In this document: in pieces, positions 1 to 6,894 of the stretch
Layout of the letters: the number at the start of each line of letters is the position of its first letter
Numbering within the stretch: the stretch's first letter is position 1
Assembly (NCBI GenBank): GCA_964624905.1
Contig: CAZUYK010000019.1
Location: forward strand, 1-17,722
Source of the DNA: CAZRVH01 sp964624905
GTDB lineage: Bacteria; Patescibacteriota; Gracilibacteria; Peribacterales; Peribacteraceae
Reading direction: 5' to 3'
Length of the DNA stretch: 17,722 nt
Position numbers and translations under genes: made by a program
The notes under the pieces: generated by a model
The model's database searches: none
Told to the model about the DNA's origin: nothing
Seen by the model: the letters and a program-made list of their open reading frames with translations, nothing else

Positions 1-899
1 GGGATCATCCACGAGGGATCGATACCGGCCTGGATGATGCTGTTCACGAACTTCATGCGCTTCATGATCTTCTTCAGCTTCTGTCCGCTGGACTTCTCGC
101 GCTCTGCCTGGAGTTCCGTGGCGAGCGTCTGGAGATCCACGTTCAGGATCACCTCGCGCAACGACTCGGCTCCGGTTCCGGCGCGGAACACGTGTCCGAA
201 CTTCATGTTCATTTCGCGGAACTTGAGCTCGGAGAGCACGCCTCCCGTGTGGAGGTTCTTGAGGTCGTCGAGTGCTTCCTTGTGGTTCAACTTGAGGGAC
301 TCGAGCTTCTCCGCCACTTCCTTGTCGAGTGCATCGAGCTGGGCGCGCGTCGCGTTGCTTTCCGTGAGGGCCTTCTTGGCATCCTCGTACTCGCGCTGCA
401 CCTGCTTCTTGCGATTATCCATGCTGGCGGCGAGTTCCTTATCTGCTTCGGTCTTCATGTCATCATTCACCGAGATGACGATGTAAGCGGCGAAGTACAC
501 GATCTGCTCGAGCGTCTTGATCGGAAGGTCCAGAAGGAGCCCGATGCGGGACGGCGAGGAGCGGAGGAACCAGATGTGGGCGATCGGCACGGCCAGGTTG
601 ATGTGGCCCATGCGCTCGCGGCGGACGATGGAGCGCGTTACTTCCACGCCGCACTTCTCGCAGACCACGCCTTTGTAGCGGATTCCTTTGTACTTTCCGC
701 AGAAACACTGGAAGTTCTTCGTCGGTCCGAAGATGCGTTCGCAGAAAAGACCGTCCGGCTCGGCACGCTGGGTGCGGTAGTTGACGGTTTCGGCCTTCGT
801 GACTTCTCCGCGGCTCCAGCCGAGGATGTCGTCGGGGCTCGCGACGGAGAGTGCGACTGCATCGAAGGAATCGGTCGCGGATGTGGCGGGTGCTGCCAT
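1..899 (-). CDS. rpoC: RNA polymerase beta' subunit, N-terminal part (runs off left edge)
   Basis: This is the N-terminal 299 codons of the DNA-directed RNA polymerase beta' chain; the gene continues past the left edge of the window. The reading frame is open from the ATG at 899 to base 1. The diagnostic stretch is around residues 49-95: DGLFCERIFGP, then the zinc ribbon with Cys65, Cys67, Cys80 and Cys83 (CFCGKYKG ... VCEKCGVEVT), then RRERMGHINLAVPIAHIWF. Residues from about 150 to 240 are charged and helical, as expected for the beta' clamp region. No SD precedes the ATG; I chose it because it gives the normal beta' N-terminus. A promoter lies about 110 bases upstream. The gene upstream is not rpoB, which is unusual. 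Family assignment is certain from the motifs; the absence of an adjacent rpoB is read directly from the window. Confidence 0.97.
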   Translation of the reverse strand, partial: MAAPATSATDSFDAVALSVASPDDILGWSRGEVTKAETVNYRTQRAEPDGLFCERIFGPTKNFQCFCGKYKGIRYKGVVCEKCGVEVTRSIVRRERMGHINLAVPIAHIWFLRSSPSRIGLLLDLPIKTLEQIVYFAAYIVISVNDDMKTEADKELAASMDNRKKQVQREYEDAKKALTESNATRAQLDALDKEVAEKLESLKLNHKEALDDLKNLHTGGVLSELKFREMNMKFGHVFRAGTGAESLREVILNVDLQTLATELQAEREKSSGQKLKKIMKRMKFVNSIIQAGIDPSWMI

Positions 900-925
900 A
901 ATATGAAGAGAAAGGGGTGAATGGA

Positions 926-941
926 TGCGTTTTTCAACGCA
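926..941 (-). promoter_or_regulatory. GAAA-tetraloop hairpin in rpoC leader
   Basis: On the minus strand this reads TGCGTT-GAAA-AACGCA, a perfect 6-bp stem closed by a GNRA-type tetraloop. It lies 26-42 nt before the rpoC start codon in the predicted ~100-nt leader. It has no U tract, so it is not a terminator. A role in stability or translation is inference. Confidence 0.4.
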
Positions 942-1008
942 CGAAACTCCGCTGCTCCCCTGCCCTACTCGTCTTAAATAGGGGGAGGAACATCGGAAAT
1001 GTGCCCCC

Positions 1009-1036
1009 ATTATAAGGATGGAGACGTTCTACGCAA
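1009..1036 (-). promoter_or_regulatory. Predicted rpoC promoter
   Basis: On the minus strand this has TTGCGT (-35, 1031-1036), a 16-bp spacer and a perfect TATAAT (-10, 1009-1014). Transcription should start near 1002, giving rpoC a leader of about 100 nt. It lies in the 157-bp gap between rpoC and the 1088-codon gene, so rpoC appears to have its own promoter. Confidence 0.7.
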
Positions 1037-1056
1037 GAAGATTTTTCCGATCTTTC

Positions 1057-4000
1057 TTACGCCTGGGCGATGTTTTTCTTTGCTAGATCCAGCAACATCT
1101 TCTGGATTTCCAGCGGACCCTGCCTGCAATCGATATTCAACGTCTTTAAATCTTCGCGTCCGCCGTTTTGGTTCGACGCCAGGATGGTATATCCGCTTTT
1201 ATTGATAGCATCCTTCTGCGGCTTCGTGAGCGTGGAGTACGCGAACGTCAGGTTTTTCAATCCCTCTTGGATTCTCTGGAAATCACCGGACTTGTACGGA
1301 CCAAGGGCTCCTACGTACTGATCGACTTGAATGCGTGCGCCCCATTTCATATTTATTTTCTCGACTTCGGAATGAACCAGGACGCACATCTTCATTTCCT
1401 GGACATTCGCCGCCAGGTTGATCGCCATCAATCTCGGGTCTTCGTTCACATCCACGTAGATCCTGAGAGTGGAGACGCCGGTCCTGTCGCCCAGAATGAT
1501 CTTCGAGCTCAACTCTCCTTTATTGTAGGTCTTGTATGCCTTGAGAAAGTTCGTTTCGTTGGGCGTAAGTCCGGCCAATACCGCTTCGACTTTGGCAAAA
1601 TTATTCTTCAGGGAGGAATAGTTTTTCTCGTCGACGATCGCATCCACATCCAAACCGTATTTGTTTCCCATCGCAACGACATCGTCGCTTAGTTTCTTCA
1701 TCTGTTCGTTCGTCGGTTTGATGAGGTTGACTTGTTCTTCCGTCGGCAACGTCAGCGGCGCATCCATGACACCAGGCTCTTCTTTAAGAGCGGTAACCTT
1801 GGCGATAAGATAGTCATCGATGATTTTCATGACCGGTTCCAAACGCTTTTTCTCGTCATCATCTGCATTATTATATTCTTGGCGCAAATCAGACTCTTCC
1901 TTTCTGGTCAGAAGCAATCCGTTTTTCTGCACGCTTGCCTCAAATTCCCGCAGGAATCGACCATTGCCAGGCAGTTTGATGAGGTCAATCTTATTCTTCT
2001 GTGATTCACGCTCGATGATCGGCTCATTTTCATACTTCACCGGAAGCAATGAGTTAAGGTCCGGCCGTGCAACCGTGATAGCATCGTTCTTTTCTACTCC
2101 GGCCTTCGGTTTTTCGGGAGCGACCGGGGGCCGCTTCACTTCCGGAGGAACGGGAATGACCGGGCCGTTGTTTTTAGGTACCTCTGCAACGGGCGGCTGA
2201 ACCTGCGCGGGCTGCTCTTCCGCTGCAGGCTCTTCATTCGGAACGTTCTCGATTTTCTGGATGAATTGCGGTTCCGGATTTTTTTTCACGAAATCGACGT
2301 ACGCGCGGAGCTGCTCGTTCACGCGATCCTGGTCAGGATCATTCGGAAGCGCGAAGCCGTTTGCGTTCGGGAAGTTCGTGCCCGGCATGGAAATCGTTCT
2401 TCCCATGACAAGCTTGTAGTCTTCGTCACCGAGCGATCCCAAGGCCAGATTGAGCTTGTTCCAGGTATCGTCCTTCAACCATGCTTCATCTACCTTGATG
2501 TTCAGGCGATCGAGCGTCGCCTTAAACGTATCGAGTGAAAGCCTCTGCTTTTCCGGCTGCTTTTTTTCAACGGGCTGCTGTTGCTGCACCGGTTGTTTCT
2601 CCTGCTGCATCGGCGCAACCGGCTGTTGGGCAGGCTGCTGCTGCGGCTGTTTAGCCACCACCGGCTGCTGTTTCTCTTTGAAAAGCTCCGCGTATTCCGC
2701 GTCAAATTCCTTATAGGTAAATGCCTTACCTCCCGGGAAAGACCATCTTCCCGTCGCGTTATCGTACTGGCTCAAGCCCGCATTCGGGGAATATGCCTGG
2801 ACGACATAGTCGCCCCTGGCATTCCTGGCACCAGTTCTGTACATGAATACGCCGCCCTTTCCATCCGGCGCCGCAGTCGGGATTTTACCCCACCTACCGA
2901 CAGGCAGTTCACCGGCTTCCTTATATTTCTGATGTTCGACGGCGAGCTGCATGGGATCGACGGGCGGAAGTCCTTTGACTTCGAAGTCCCTGCGCTCATG
3001 GATGATGCGCCTCTTCGTAGTGGGTCCGGGCACATCGTATCCTGCTTCGCTCCAGACCGCGTACTTTCCCGGCTTCGCGAAGTGAACTTCCAATTCTCCG
3101 CCGCCAGTCAGGAACGTGATTCCAGCCCTGCGAGCCATCGTTTCCTCGGCGGCGGTGCGGAAGCGTCCGGAACCGACCATGTACGTGATCTGGTTCATTC
3201 CACGGATACCAGACACTTCGTCCGGAACCATAATCTTCATGGAAAGTCCTGAACCACCTCTTCCATCGCCCACATCTCCTAATATTCCAGGAAGCATGAA
3301 ACTTTCGACGTGGAGCGATTTTGATAACTGCTTCATTTTTTCATTAATCGCCTTCTGGGTCGCTTCATTTTGCTGCTCGGGCGTGCGGTCTTCCACCGCC
3401 CATTGCGTGTCCGCCCTCGCCAATTCGACATACTCGGCCTTTCTCTTCTCAATTTCTGCCGGCGAATTGCGCATCTCTCCAGCCACTTTGTATTTGCTAT
3501 TCCAATTCGGATTGTAATTTGGATTGGACTGCACATCCCCTTTCGCGAGACCATTGTAATACTGCATGAGTTCGTACTCCCGCGCCCTCTGGCTCACGGG
3601 CGGCACATAGTCGCCATTCATACCCCTGCGCATCCAAAATGTTTTCATCTGCTCTTCTTTTTTCTTTGCGGCAACCCTGGCATCGTTCTCCTCGTTCAAG
3701 CGCACCGTATCGGCACGCATCTGCTGCGGAGTGGACTCCACTCCTTGGAATTGCCACTGGCCATCCTTCACGACAAAAAGAAGAAGTCCTTTATCTTTAT
3801 CGTACCGCTTGCGCACCGTACCCTCCTCAAAGCGATCGCTCACATTCGCGAAATTCTGATCGACACGGACGTATCCAGCCTGATCGATGTGATACTTCGG
3901 AAGATACTCGACAAGGCCTTGTAGATTCCTGGTGCTTCCTAGTTTGTTAATCTTATTCTGAAGTTTGGGATCTTTGTAAATGGAATCCTTTTTAACCGAC

Positions 4001-4323
4001 TGCGGCAAGTTCGTCTTCGGATCAGGGGCTTTAGCCAATACATCCCTGTTCTTCATGAGTCCATCGAGGATTTGCTTCTGCAGTTCGGGAGGCAAGCCCT
4101 TGATCTGTTCCATAAGTTTATCTGCCACCTCCTTCTTCAGCTCCGCCTTGTTTGGCACAGCCGGCTTTTCAGGTTGCTGTCGGCTCTGGTCTCGCAGGCT
4201 CGCATCAACAGGACGTCTATTGCGAAAAAATGCGCTGTTCTGCTCGTTTTGCTCCGGCGCCATGCGGAGTATGCGCTTTTCGCGGAAGAACGAGCCTTTC
4301 GTGGAATAACAAAAGTACATCAT
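1057..4323 (-). CDS. Large hypothetical protein with Gln/Pro-rich linkers
   Basis: I do not recognise this family. The protein is 1088 residues with no signal peptide or clear membrane segment, so it is probably cytoplasmic. Residues 45-340 are charged and mostly helical. Residues 345-545 look beta-rich, with many Gly and aromatic residues (a stretch near 410-450 resembles a small beta-sandwich). A Gln/Pro low-complexity linker covers about 550-592, a compact segment 595-690, a second Pro/Glu linker 695-740, and a charged helical C-terminal region 745-1088. The start at 4323 overlaps the stop of the upstream 117-codon gene as ATGA, which suggests translational coupling. Met21 (4263, MAPEQNEQ) is a plausible alternative start. 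Codon use is uniform, so the frame is real. There is no convincing terminator after it. Confidence 0.88.
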   Translation of the reverse strand: MMYFCYSTKGSFFREKRILRMAPEQNEQNSAFFRNRRPVDASLRDQSRQQPEKPAVPNKAELKKEVADKLMEQIKGLPPELQKQILDGLMKNRDVLAKAPDPKTNLPQSVKKDSIYKDPKLQNKINKLGSTRNLQGLVEYLPKYHIDQAGYVRVDQNFANVSDRFEEGTVRKRYDKDKGLLLFVVKDGQWQFQGVESTPQQMRADTVRLNEENDARVAAKKKEEQMKTFWMRRGMNGDYVPPVSQRAREYELMQYYNGLAKGDVQSNPNYNPNWNSKYKVAGEMRNSPAEIEKRKAEYVELARADTQWAVEDRTPEQQNEATQKAINEKMKQLSKSLHVESFMLPGILGDVGDGRGGSGLSMKIMVPDEVSGIRGMNQITYMVGSGRFRTAAEETMARRAGITFLTGGGELEVHFAKPGKYAVWSEAGYDVPGPTTKRRIIHERRDFEVKGLPPVDPMQLAVEHQKYKEAGELPVGRWGKIPTAAPDGKGGVFMYRTGARNARGDYVVQAYSPNAGLSQYDNATGRWSFPGGKAFTYKEFDAEYAELFKEKQQPVVAKQPQQQPAQQPVAPMQQEKQPVQQQQPVEKKQPEKQRLSLDTFKATLDRLNIKVDEAWLKDDTWNKLNLALGSLGDEDYKLVMGRTISMPGTNFPNANGFALPNDPDQDRVNEQLRAYVDFVKKNPEPQFIQKIENVPNEEPAAEEQPAQVQPPVAEVPKNNGPVIPVPPEVKRPPVAPEKPKAGVEKNDAITVARPDLNSLLPVKYENEPIIERESQKNKIDLIKLPGNGRFLREFEASVQKNGLLLTRKEESDLRQEYNNADDDEKKRLEPVMKIIDDYLIAKVTALKEEPGVMDAPLTLPTEEQVNLIKPTNEQMKKLSDDVVAMGNKYGLDVDAIVDEKNYSSLKNNFAKVEAVLAGLTPNETNFLKAYKTYNKGELSSKIILGDRTGVSTLRIYVDVNEDPRLMAINLAANVQEMKMCVLVHSEVEKINMKWGARIQVDQYVGALGPYKSGDFQRIQEGLKNLTFAYSTLTKPQKDAINKSGYTILASNQNGGREDLKTLNIDCRQGPLEIQKMLLDLAKKNIAQA

Positions 4324-4673
4324 GCGTCTACGTCGGAATTACCAAGTTTTCGGGTGGCATTCGCGATATCGGTACGGCGACCTTCGGCTTCGGCTTCGCG
4401 GACAACCGCGGAGATATCCTCTTTCAGAGATCGGGCATCCTCCGTCAAAACCCAATCAAGCTCGGAGAGACAATCGTCATACAGCATCAATGCAAGTTCA
4501 TACTGCTTCTCACGCATCTTTTTATGTTCGGCCGTTTCGCCTGCATACTTCTTTGCGAGTCCCGGTATATTGCCGAGCATCAAATCCGGTTCTATCTGCC
4601 CCATAAGCGTATCGTAGAGCCACTCCGGGGAGAGGTACGGGTGCGCGGTGGCGGTTTGTGTATGATTCGACAT
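4320..4673 (-). CDS. Small helical hypothetical protein, coupled to the 1088-residue protein
   Basis: A 117-residue acidic, mostly helical protein with no Cys, signal peptide or membrane segment; I do not recognise it. It is the first gene of a two-gene unit. Its TGA overlaps the ATG of the following 1088-codon gene, so the two are very likely co-translated and may act together. A near-consensus promoter ends 8 nt before its ATG, so the transcript should begin at or within about two bases of the start codon. An AAGGAG sequence lies there but only two bases before the ATG, and it would be partly missing from the mRNA, so it is unlikely to be a working SD. The ATG at 4673 is the only start consistent with this promoter. 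Confidence 0.8.
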   Translation of the reverse strand: MSNHTQTATAHPYLSPEWLYDTLMGQIEPDLMLGNIPGLAKKYAGETAEHKKMREKQYELALMLYDDCLSELDWVLTEDARSLKEDISAVVREAEAEGRRTDIANATRKLGNSDVDA

Positions 4674-4681
4674 TTCTCCTT

Positions 4682-4710
4682 ATTATAGCAAAAAATGCCA
4701 TTTTTCTCAA
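4682..4710 (-). promoter_or_regulatory. Near-consensus promoter, leaderless type
   Basis: On the minus strand this has TTGAGA (-35, 4705-4710), a 17-bp spacer and TATAAT (-10, 4682-4687). Only 8 bases separate the -10 from the ATG at 4673, so transcription should start at or next to the start codon. It separates the 117/1088-codon unit from the lipoprotein gene upstream. Confidence 0.75.
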
Positions 4711-4729
4711 TGCCAGGGTTTTGCCGATG

Positions 4730-5023
4730 TCACCTGTTTACGGCCCCCTTGAGCTGATCAATCCCCTGTTGCAACTTGGTTATGCCGCTTCCGACGGCAT
4801 CGATCCTCTGCTTCGCATCGTTCACCGTATCGATCACGGGCTTCGCGACGTTCTCCGCCGCCTTCTTCACGTCGGAAATTTTGCCGCTCGCCGTCTCCAC
4901 GGCATCGTTCACGAGGTCCGTGACGGATGATTGGGCGGAGGAACACGCGCTTAAAAGCGCGGCACCCGCCGTCGCGATCGCAACCAACGCCGATCTCTTA
5001 CAAAAGCTTCGGCTGGTTGTCAT
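4730..5023 (-). CDS. Small helical lipoprotein
   Basis: A 97-residue predicted lipoprotein. The N-terminus has Arg/Lys residues, a hydrophobic stretch (about residues 11-24) and a lipobox LSAC with the lipidated cysteine at Cys27. The mature part of about 71 residues is Ala/Val/Asp-rich and helical with a heptad-like pattern (VNDAVETASGKISDVKKAAENV), which suggests a coiled coil on the outer face of the membrane. The ATG lies inside the end of the upstream double-CxxC gene (26-bp overlap) and has an SD-like AGGTGA 6 bases upstream, so it is probably translated from the same mRNA by coupling. The function is unknown. The lipoprotein call is well supported by the lipobox. Confidence 0.85.
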   Translation of the reverse strand: MTTSRSFCKRSALVAIATAGAALLSACSSAQSSVTDLVNDAVETASGKISDVKKAAENVAKPVIDTVNDAKQRIDAVGSGITKLQQGIDQLKGAVNR

Positions 5024-5366
5024 TATTGCTCACCTGGAAGAGCTGGTCGAAGGAGCCGCCCGCCTTTTCCAAGGTGACGCGCAAATCCTCGATTTCATTT
5101 TCCTTCTGGCAAAGCGTGGACGAAGCGTTGAGGATGCTCGCCTTCTCGTCTTTCTCGACTTTCAGGTTCTTGATACCTGCGAGTGACGCATGCAACACGA
5201 TGTACGCGTCGCACATGTCGCAACGCACCTGGAGCAGCATAAAGTCCTCGTTCGTCAGGCGGATCGACGCGAAATCGACCGGCACTTTTTCGCCGCATTG
5301 GGGACATCGCATCTGTTGTTTGATGCGCTGAAGAATCTGATGAAGAGTGTGGGGATCAAACTCCAT
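4998..5366 (-). CDS. Hypothetical protein with double-CxxC zinc-ribbon-like motif
   Basis: A 122-residue protein with two CxxC knuckles (Cys21/Cys24 in MRCPQCGEKVP, and Cys49/Cys52 in VRCDMCDAY), the usual pattern of a zinc ribbon. A charged helix at about residues 70-105 may form a coiled coil. I do not recognise a named family. The reading frame can be extended upstream to a TTG at 5402, but that TTG is the -35 element of the predicted promoter. I therefore chose the ATG at 5366, which lies 7 nt after the -10 box and needs no SD if the mRNA is leaderless. The end of the gene overlaps the start of the lipoprotein gene, so the two form an operon. A cytoplasmic zinc or nucleic-acid-binding role is only a guess. 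Confidence 0.82.
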   Translation of the reverse strand: MEFDPHTLHQILQRIKQQMRCPQCGEKVPVDFASIRLTNEDFMLLQVRCDMCDAYIVLHASLAGIKNLKVEKDEKASILNASSTLCQKENEIEDLRVTLEKAGGSFDQLFQVSNNDNQPKLL

Positions 5367-5373
5367 GTCTGCT

Positions 5374-5402
5374 ATTGTAGCACTTCCAGCAACCCCGGAC
5401 AA
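5374..5402 (-). promoter_or_regulatory. Promoter of the double-CxxC/lipoprotein operon, leaderless type
   Basis: On the minus strand this has TTGTCC (-35, 5397-5402), a 17-bp spacer and TACAAT (-10, 5374-5379). Seven bases then lead to the ATG at 5366, so the transcript should start at or one base before the start codon. Confidence 0.65.
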
Positions 5403-5410
5403 ACGCTTTT

Positions 5411-5439
5411 CTGCATTTCCCAGGGAAAAACGTTAGACT
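5411..5439 (+). promoter_or_regulatory. Possible promoter of the membrane-anchored hypothetical gene
   Basis: TAGACT (5434-5439) fits the TAnnnT pattern of a -10 box, and GGACC follows it. The hexamer 17 bp upstream (CTGCAT) is a poor -35. The same TAGACTGG core is the -10 of the much better promoter at 17642-17670, which is the main reason for calling this one. Confidence 0.35.
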
Positions 5440-5469
5440 GGACCTGCCTCCCTCGCCCCCCGTACAGAC

Positions 5470-5961
5470 ATGTTTTCCTACCATGGCAAAATCGCGCTCG
5501 TAACGCTCGCTTTTCTCACCATCGCGGGGATCTACCTGTTTTCCCCTTCGACGGGCACATCGGATGCGGGAACGGTCATCGATATCGGCATCGAACATAC
5601 GAAGACACTCACGATCGCCCTGTCGCTCACCGAAGGCACCGAACGATCGCTGATCGACATGGACCTGACCTCGGACGAGACCTCATATGTCACCGTGCCG
5701 CGGGGATGGAAGCGGATGGAAGCAAGGCGGGCCCCGCTCTCGGCCGTCGCGGGAAGGGACGCCGATGCGAACATGCGCACCTGGACGCTGCCAGCGAACG
5801 CGGGGATTTCCTTCTCGACCGATGACCCGTTCAAGACGCTGAAGCTTCACAATCCCTCCGGCGTTCCGGTGAAAATCCAACTGACCCGCGTGAACCTTGC
5901 GAAGCAAACGTCCTCCTACGACGTGTTCCTGTTAAAGGACGGTTCGTTGAAACTTCCGTAA
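5470..5961 (+). CDS. Membrane-anchored hypothetical protein with extracytoplasmic beta-rich domain
   Basis: A 163-residue protein. Residues 8-24 form one hydrophobic segment (IALVTLAFLTIAGIYLF) with a short N-terminal tail, so this is a signal anchor or uncleaved signal peptide. The remaining ~135 residues are Thr/Ser-rich with alternating hydrophobic residues and look beta-stranded. No lipobox, Cys pair or catalytic motif is visible, and I do not recognise the family. It lies 25 bp before the FNR-like gene on the same strand, but that gene has its own -10 box. It is divergent from the double-CxxC gene. No SD precedes the ATG; the leader from the possible TAGACT promoter would be about 23 nt. 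Confidence 0.8.
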   Translation: MFSYHGKIALVTLAFLTIAGIYLFSPSTGTSDAGTVIDIGIEHTKTLTIALSLTEGTERSLIDMDLTSDETSYVTVPRGWKRMEARRAPLSAVAGRDADANMRTWTLPANAGISFSTDDPFKTLKLHNPSGVPVKIQLTRVNLAKQTSSYDVFLLKDGSLKLP

Positions 5962-5972
5962 CTTTTTTCGTG

Positions 5973-5978
5973 TAGAAT
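5973..5978 (+). promoter_or_regulatory. -10 box of FNR-like gene, leaderless type
   Basis: TAGAAT ends 8 bases before the ATG at 5987. No good -35 is present at 16-18 bp; TTGAAA lies 20 bp upstream. The spacing would place the transcription start at or within two bases of the ATG. There is no SD. Confidence 0.5.
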
Positions 5979-5986
5979 CCAGACCC

Positions 5987-6703
5987 ATGGCCATCCCCGT
6001 CCACCACATCACCTGCACCAGGAAAGAAGAGATCGCGCGCGACGTGTACGACATCCGCTTCTCGAAACCCGACGGCTTCGCGTTCAAGCCGGGACAGTTC
6101 GTGCTCTTTGATGTGCCACTAGTGGAGAACACAGAAGATATCCAAACGCGTGCCTTTTCCTTGGCTAGCACTCCGGCTGAATCCGAATTGATCGTCGTCG
6201 CAAAAATGAAGGAAGGCGGACGCGCGAGCAGATGGATCGAGGAAATCCTGGAAGTGGGAACGCCTGTCGCCATGAAAGGCCCCTTCGGAAATTTCAAACT
6301 CGATACGCAGACCGACAAGGACTATCTCTTCGTCGCCACGAGCACGGGAGTCGGCCCATTCCGTCCGATGATTTTGGAAGCGTTGGAGCGCGGCGACACA
6401 CGGAGGATGGACCTGATCTTCGGCGTTCGCAGCGAGGAGGATCTCTTCTGGCAGGAGGAGTTCGAAGCGATGTCCAAGAAGTACGAAAACTTCTTCCTGC
6501 ATATCGCGCTCAGCGGACCGAGCGACGCCTGGACGGGACACAAGGGCCGCGTGCAGACGCTGATGCCCCACGTCGCAAAAAACTTTTTCGATAAAAATAT
6601 ATACGTCTGCGGCAGTCCGGACATGACGAAAGACCTGAAAAAGCTCTGCCTGGAGGATTGGGGTGTCCAGAAACAAGATCTCCACGTGGAGGGCTATATT
6701 TGA
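5987..6703 (+). CDS. FAD/NAD(P)-binding oxidoreductase, ferredoxin-NADP reductase family
   Basis: A 238-residue flavoprotein reductase of the FNR superfamily, moving electrons between NAD(P)H and a one-electron partner through FAD. The N-terminal FAD-binding barrel shows KPGQFVLFDVP (34-44) and the FAD motif RAFSLAST (55-62, the RxYSxxS type with Phe for Tyr), then KGPFGNF (97-103). The NAD(P) domain shows FVATSTGVGPFRPM (115-128, the GTGxxP-type loop), FGVRSEEDLFW (145-155) and YVCGSPDM (206-213). It ends in EGYI, as expected for a full-length member. There is no iron-sulphur domain, so this is the bare reductase and its partner is not identifiable here. Narrower names (ferredoxin/flavodoxin-NADP reductase) cannot be decided by eye. 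Confidence 0.92.
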   Translation: MAIPVHHITCTRKEEIARDVYDIRFSKPDGFAFKPGQFVLFDVPLVENTEDIQTRAFSLASTPAESELIVVAKMKEGGRASRWIEEILEVGTPVAMKGPFGNFKLDTQTDKDYLFVATSTGVGPFRPMILEALERGDTRRMDLIFGVRSEEDLFWQEEFEAMSKKYENFFLHIALSGPSDAWTGHKGRVQTLMPHVAKNFFDKNIYVCGSPDMTKDLKKLCLEDWGVQKQDLHVEGYI

Positions 6704-6737
6704 CCAATAGTCATATCTATTAGCCTATTCTAGTATA

Positions 6738-6766
6738 TTGACATTATTAGTATAATAGTGTAATTT
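6738..6766 (+). promoter_or_regulatory. Predicted promoter of the Pro/Gln-rich membrane protein
   Basis: TTGACA (6738-6743), a 17-bp spacer and TAATTT (6761-6766) lie in a strikingly AT-rich gap. A perfect TATAAT at 6751-6756 and a TATAAG at 6771-6776 are competing -10 boxes, so the exact start is uncertain. Any of them leaves a leader of over 100 nt containing the hairpin at 6794-6850. Confidence 0.55.
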
Positions 6767-6793
6767 AACATATAAGATCCTTCACAACAACGC

Positions 6794-6850
6794 GTATTCC
6801 TGCGGATCCAGCATTGGATATTTCTATCCAATGTTGCGACGCAGGAATGT
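6794..6850 (+). promoter_or_regulatory. Long two-part hairpin in mRNA leader
   Basis: The outer stem ATTCCTGCG/CGCAGGAAT (6796-6804 with 6840-6848) is extended by two G-U pairs. It encloses a 4/3-nt internal loop and an inner 12-bp stem CAGCATTGGATA/TATCCAATGTTG (6809-6820 with 6825-6836, one G-U) closed by a TTTC loop. No U tract follows, so it is not a terminator. The SD at 6883-6887 lies outside it, so it does not obviously hide the ribosome site. Confidence 0.7.
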
Positions 6851-6894
6851 ATATACGACACATCACTTGTTTCATCGTTATTAGGAGCCCAAAC

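Noticed and set aside
192..920. Long plus-strand open frame across the left end
   Set aside because: It is antisense to the rpoC frame, which carries unmistakable beta' motifs and zinc-ribbon cysteines.
1020..1059. AAGAT/ATCTT hairpin after the 1088-codon gene as a terminator
   Set aside because: The stem is about five A/T-rich pairs and is not followed by a U run.
4674..4681. AAGGAG as an SD for the 117-codon gene
   Set aside because: It is only two bases from the ATG and falls between the -10 and the expected transcription start, so it would be partly or wholly absent from the mRNA.
5367..5402. N-terminal extension of the double-CxxC gene from a TTG codon
   Set aside because: The TTG and following bases form the -35 and -10 of a well-spaced promoter; the ATG at 5366 fits as the true start.
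6695..6703. TGA read as glycine (code 25)
   Set aside because: The FNR-like protein ends at a natural family C-terminus exactly at this TGA, and other genes also end in TGA without family content beyond.
6814..6894. Earlier ATG for the Pro/Gln-rich membrane protein
   Set aside because: It lies inside the leader hairpin with no SD, whereas the ATG at 6895 has AGGAG seven bases upstream.
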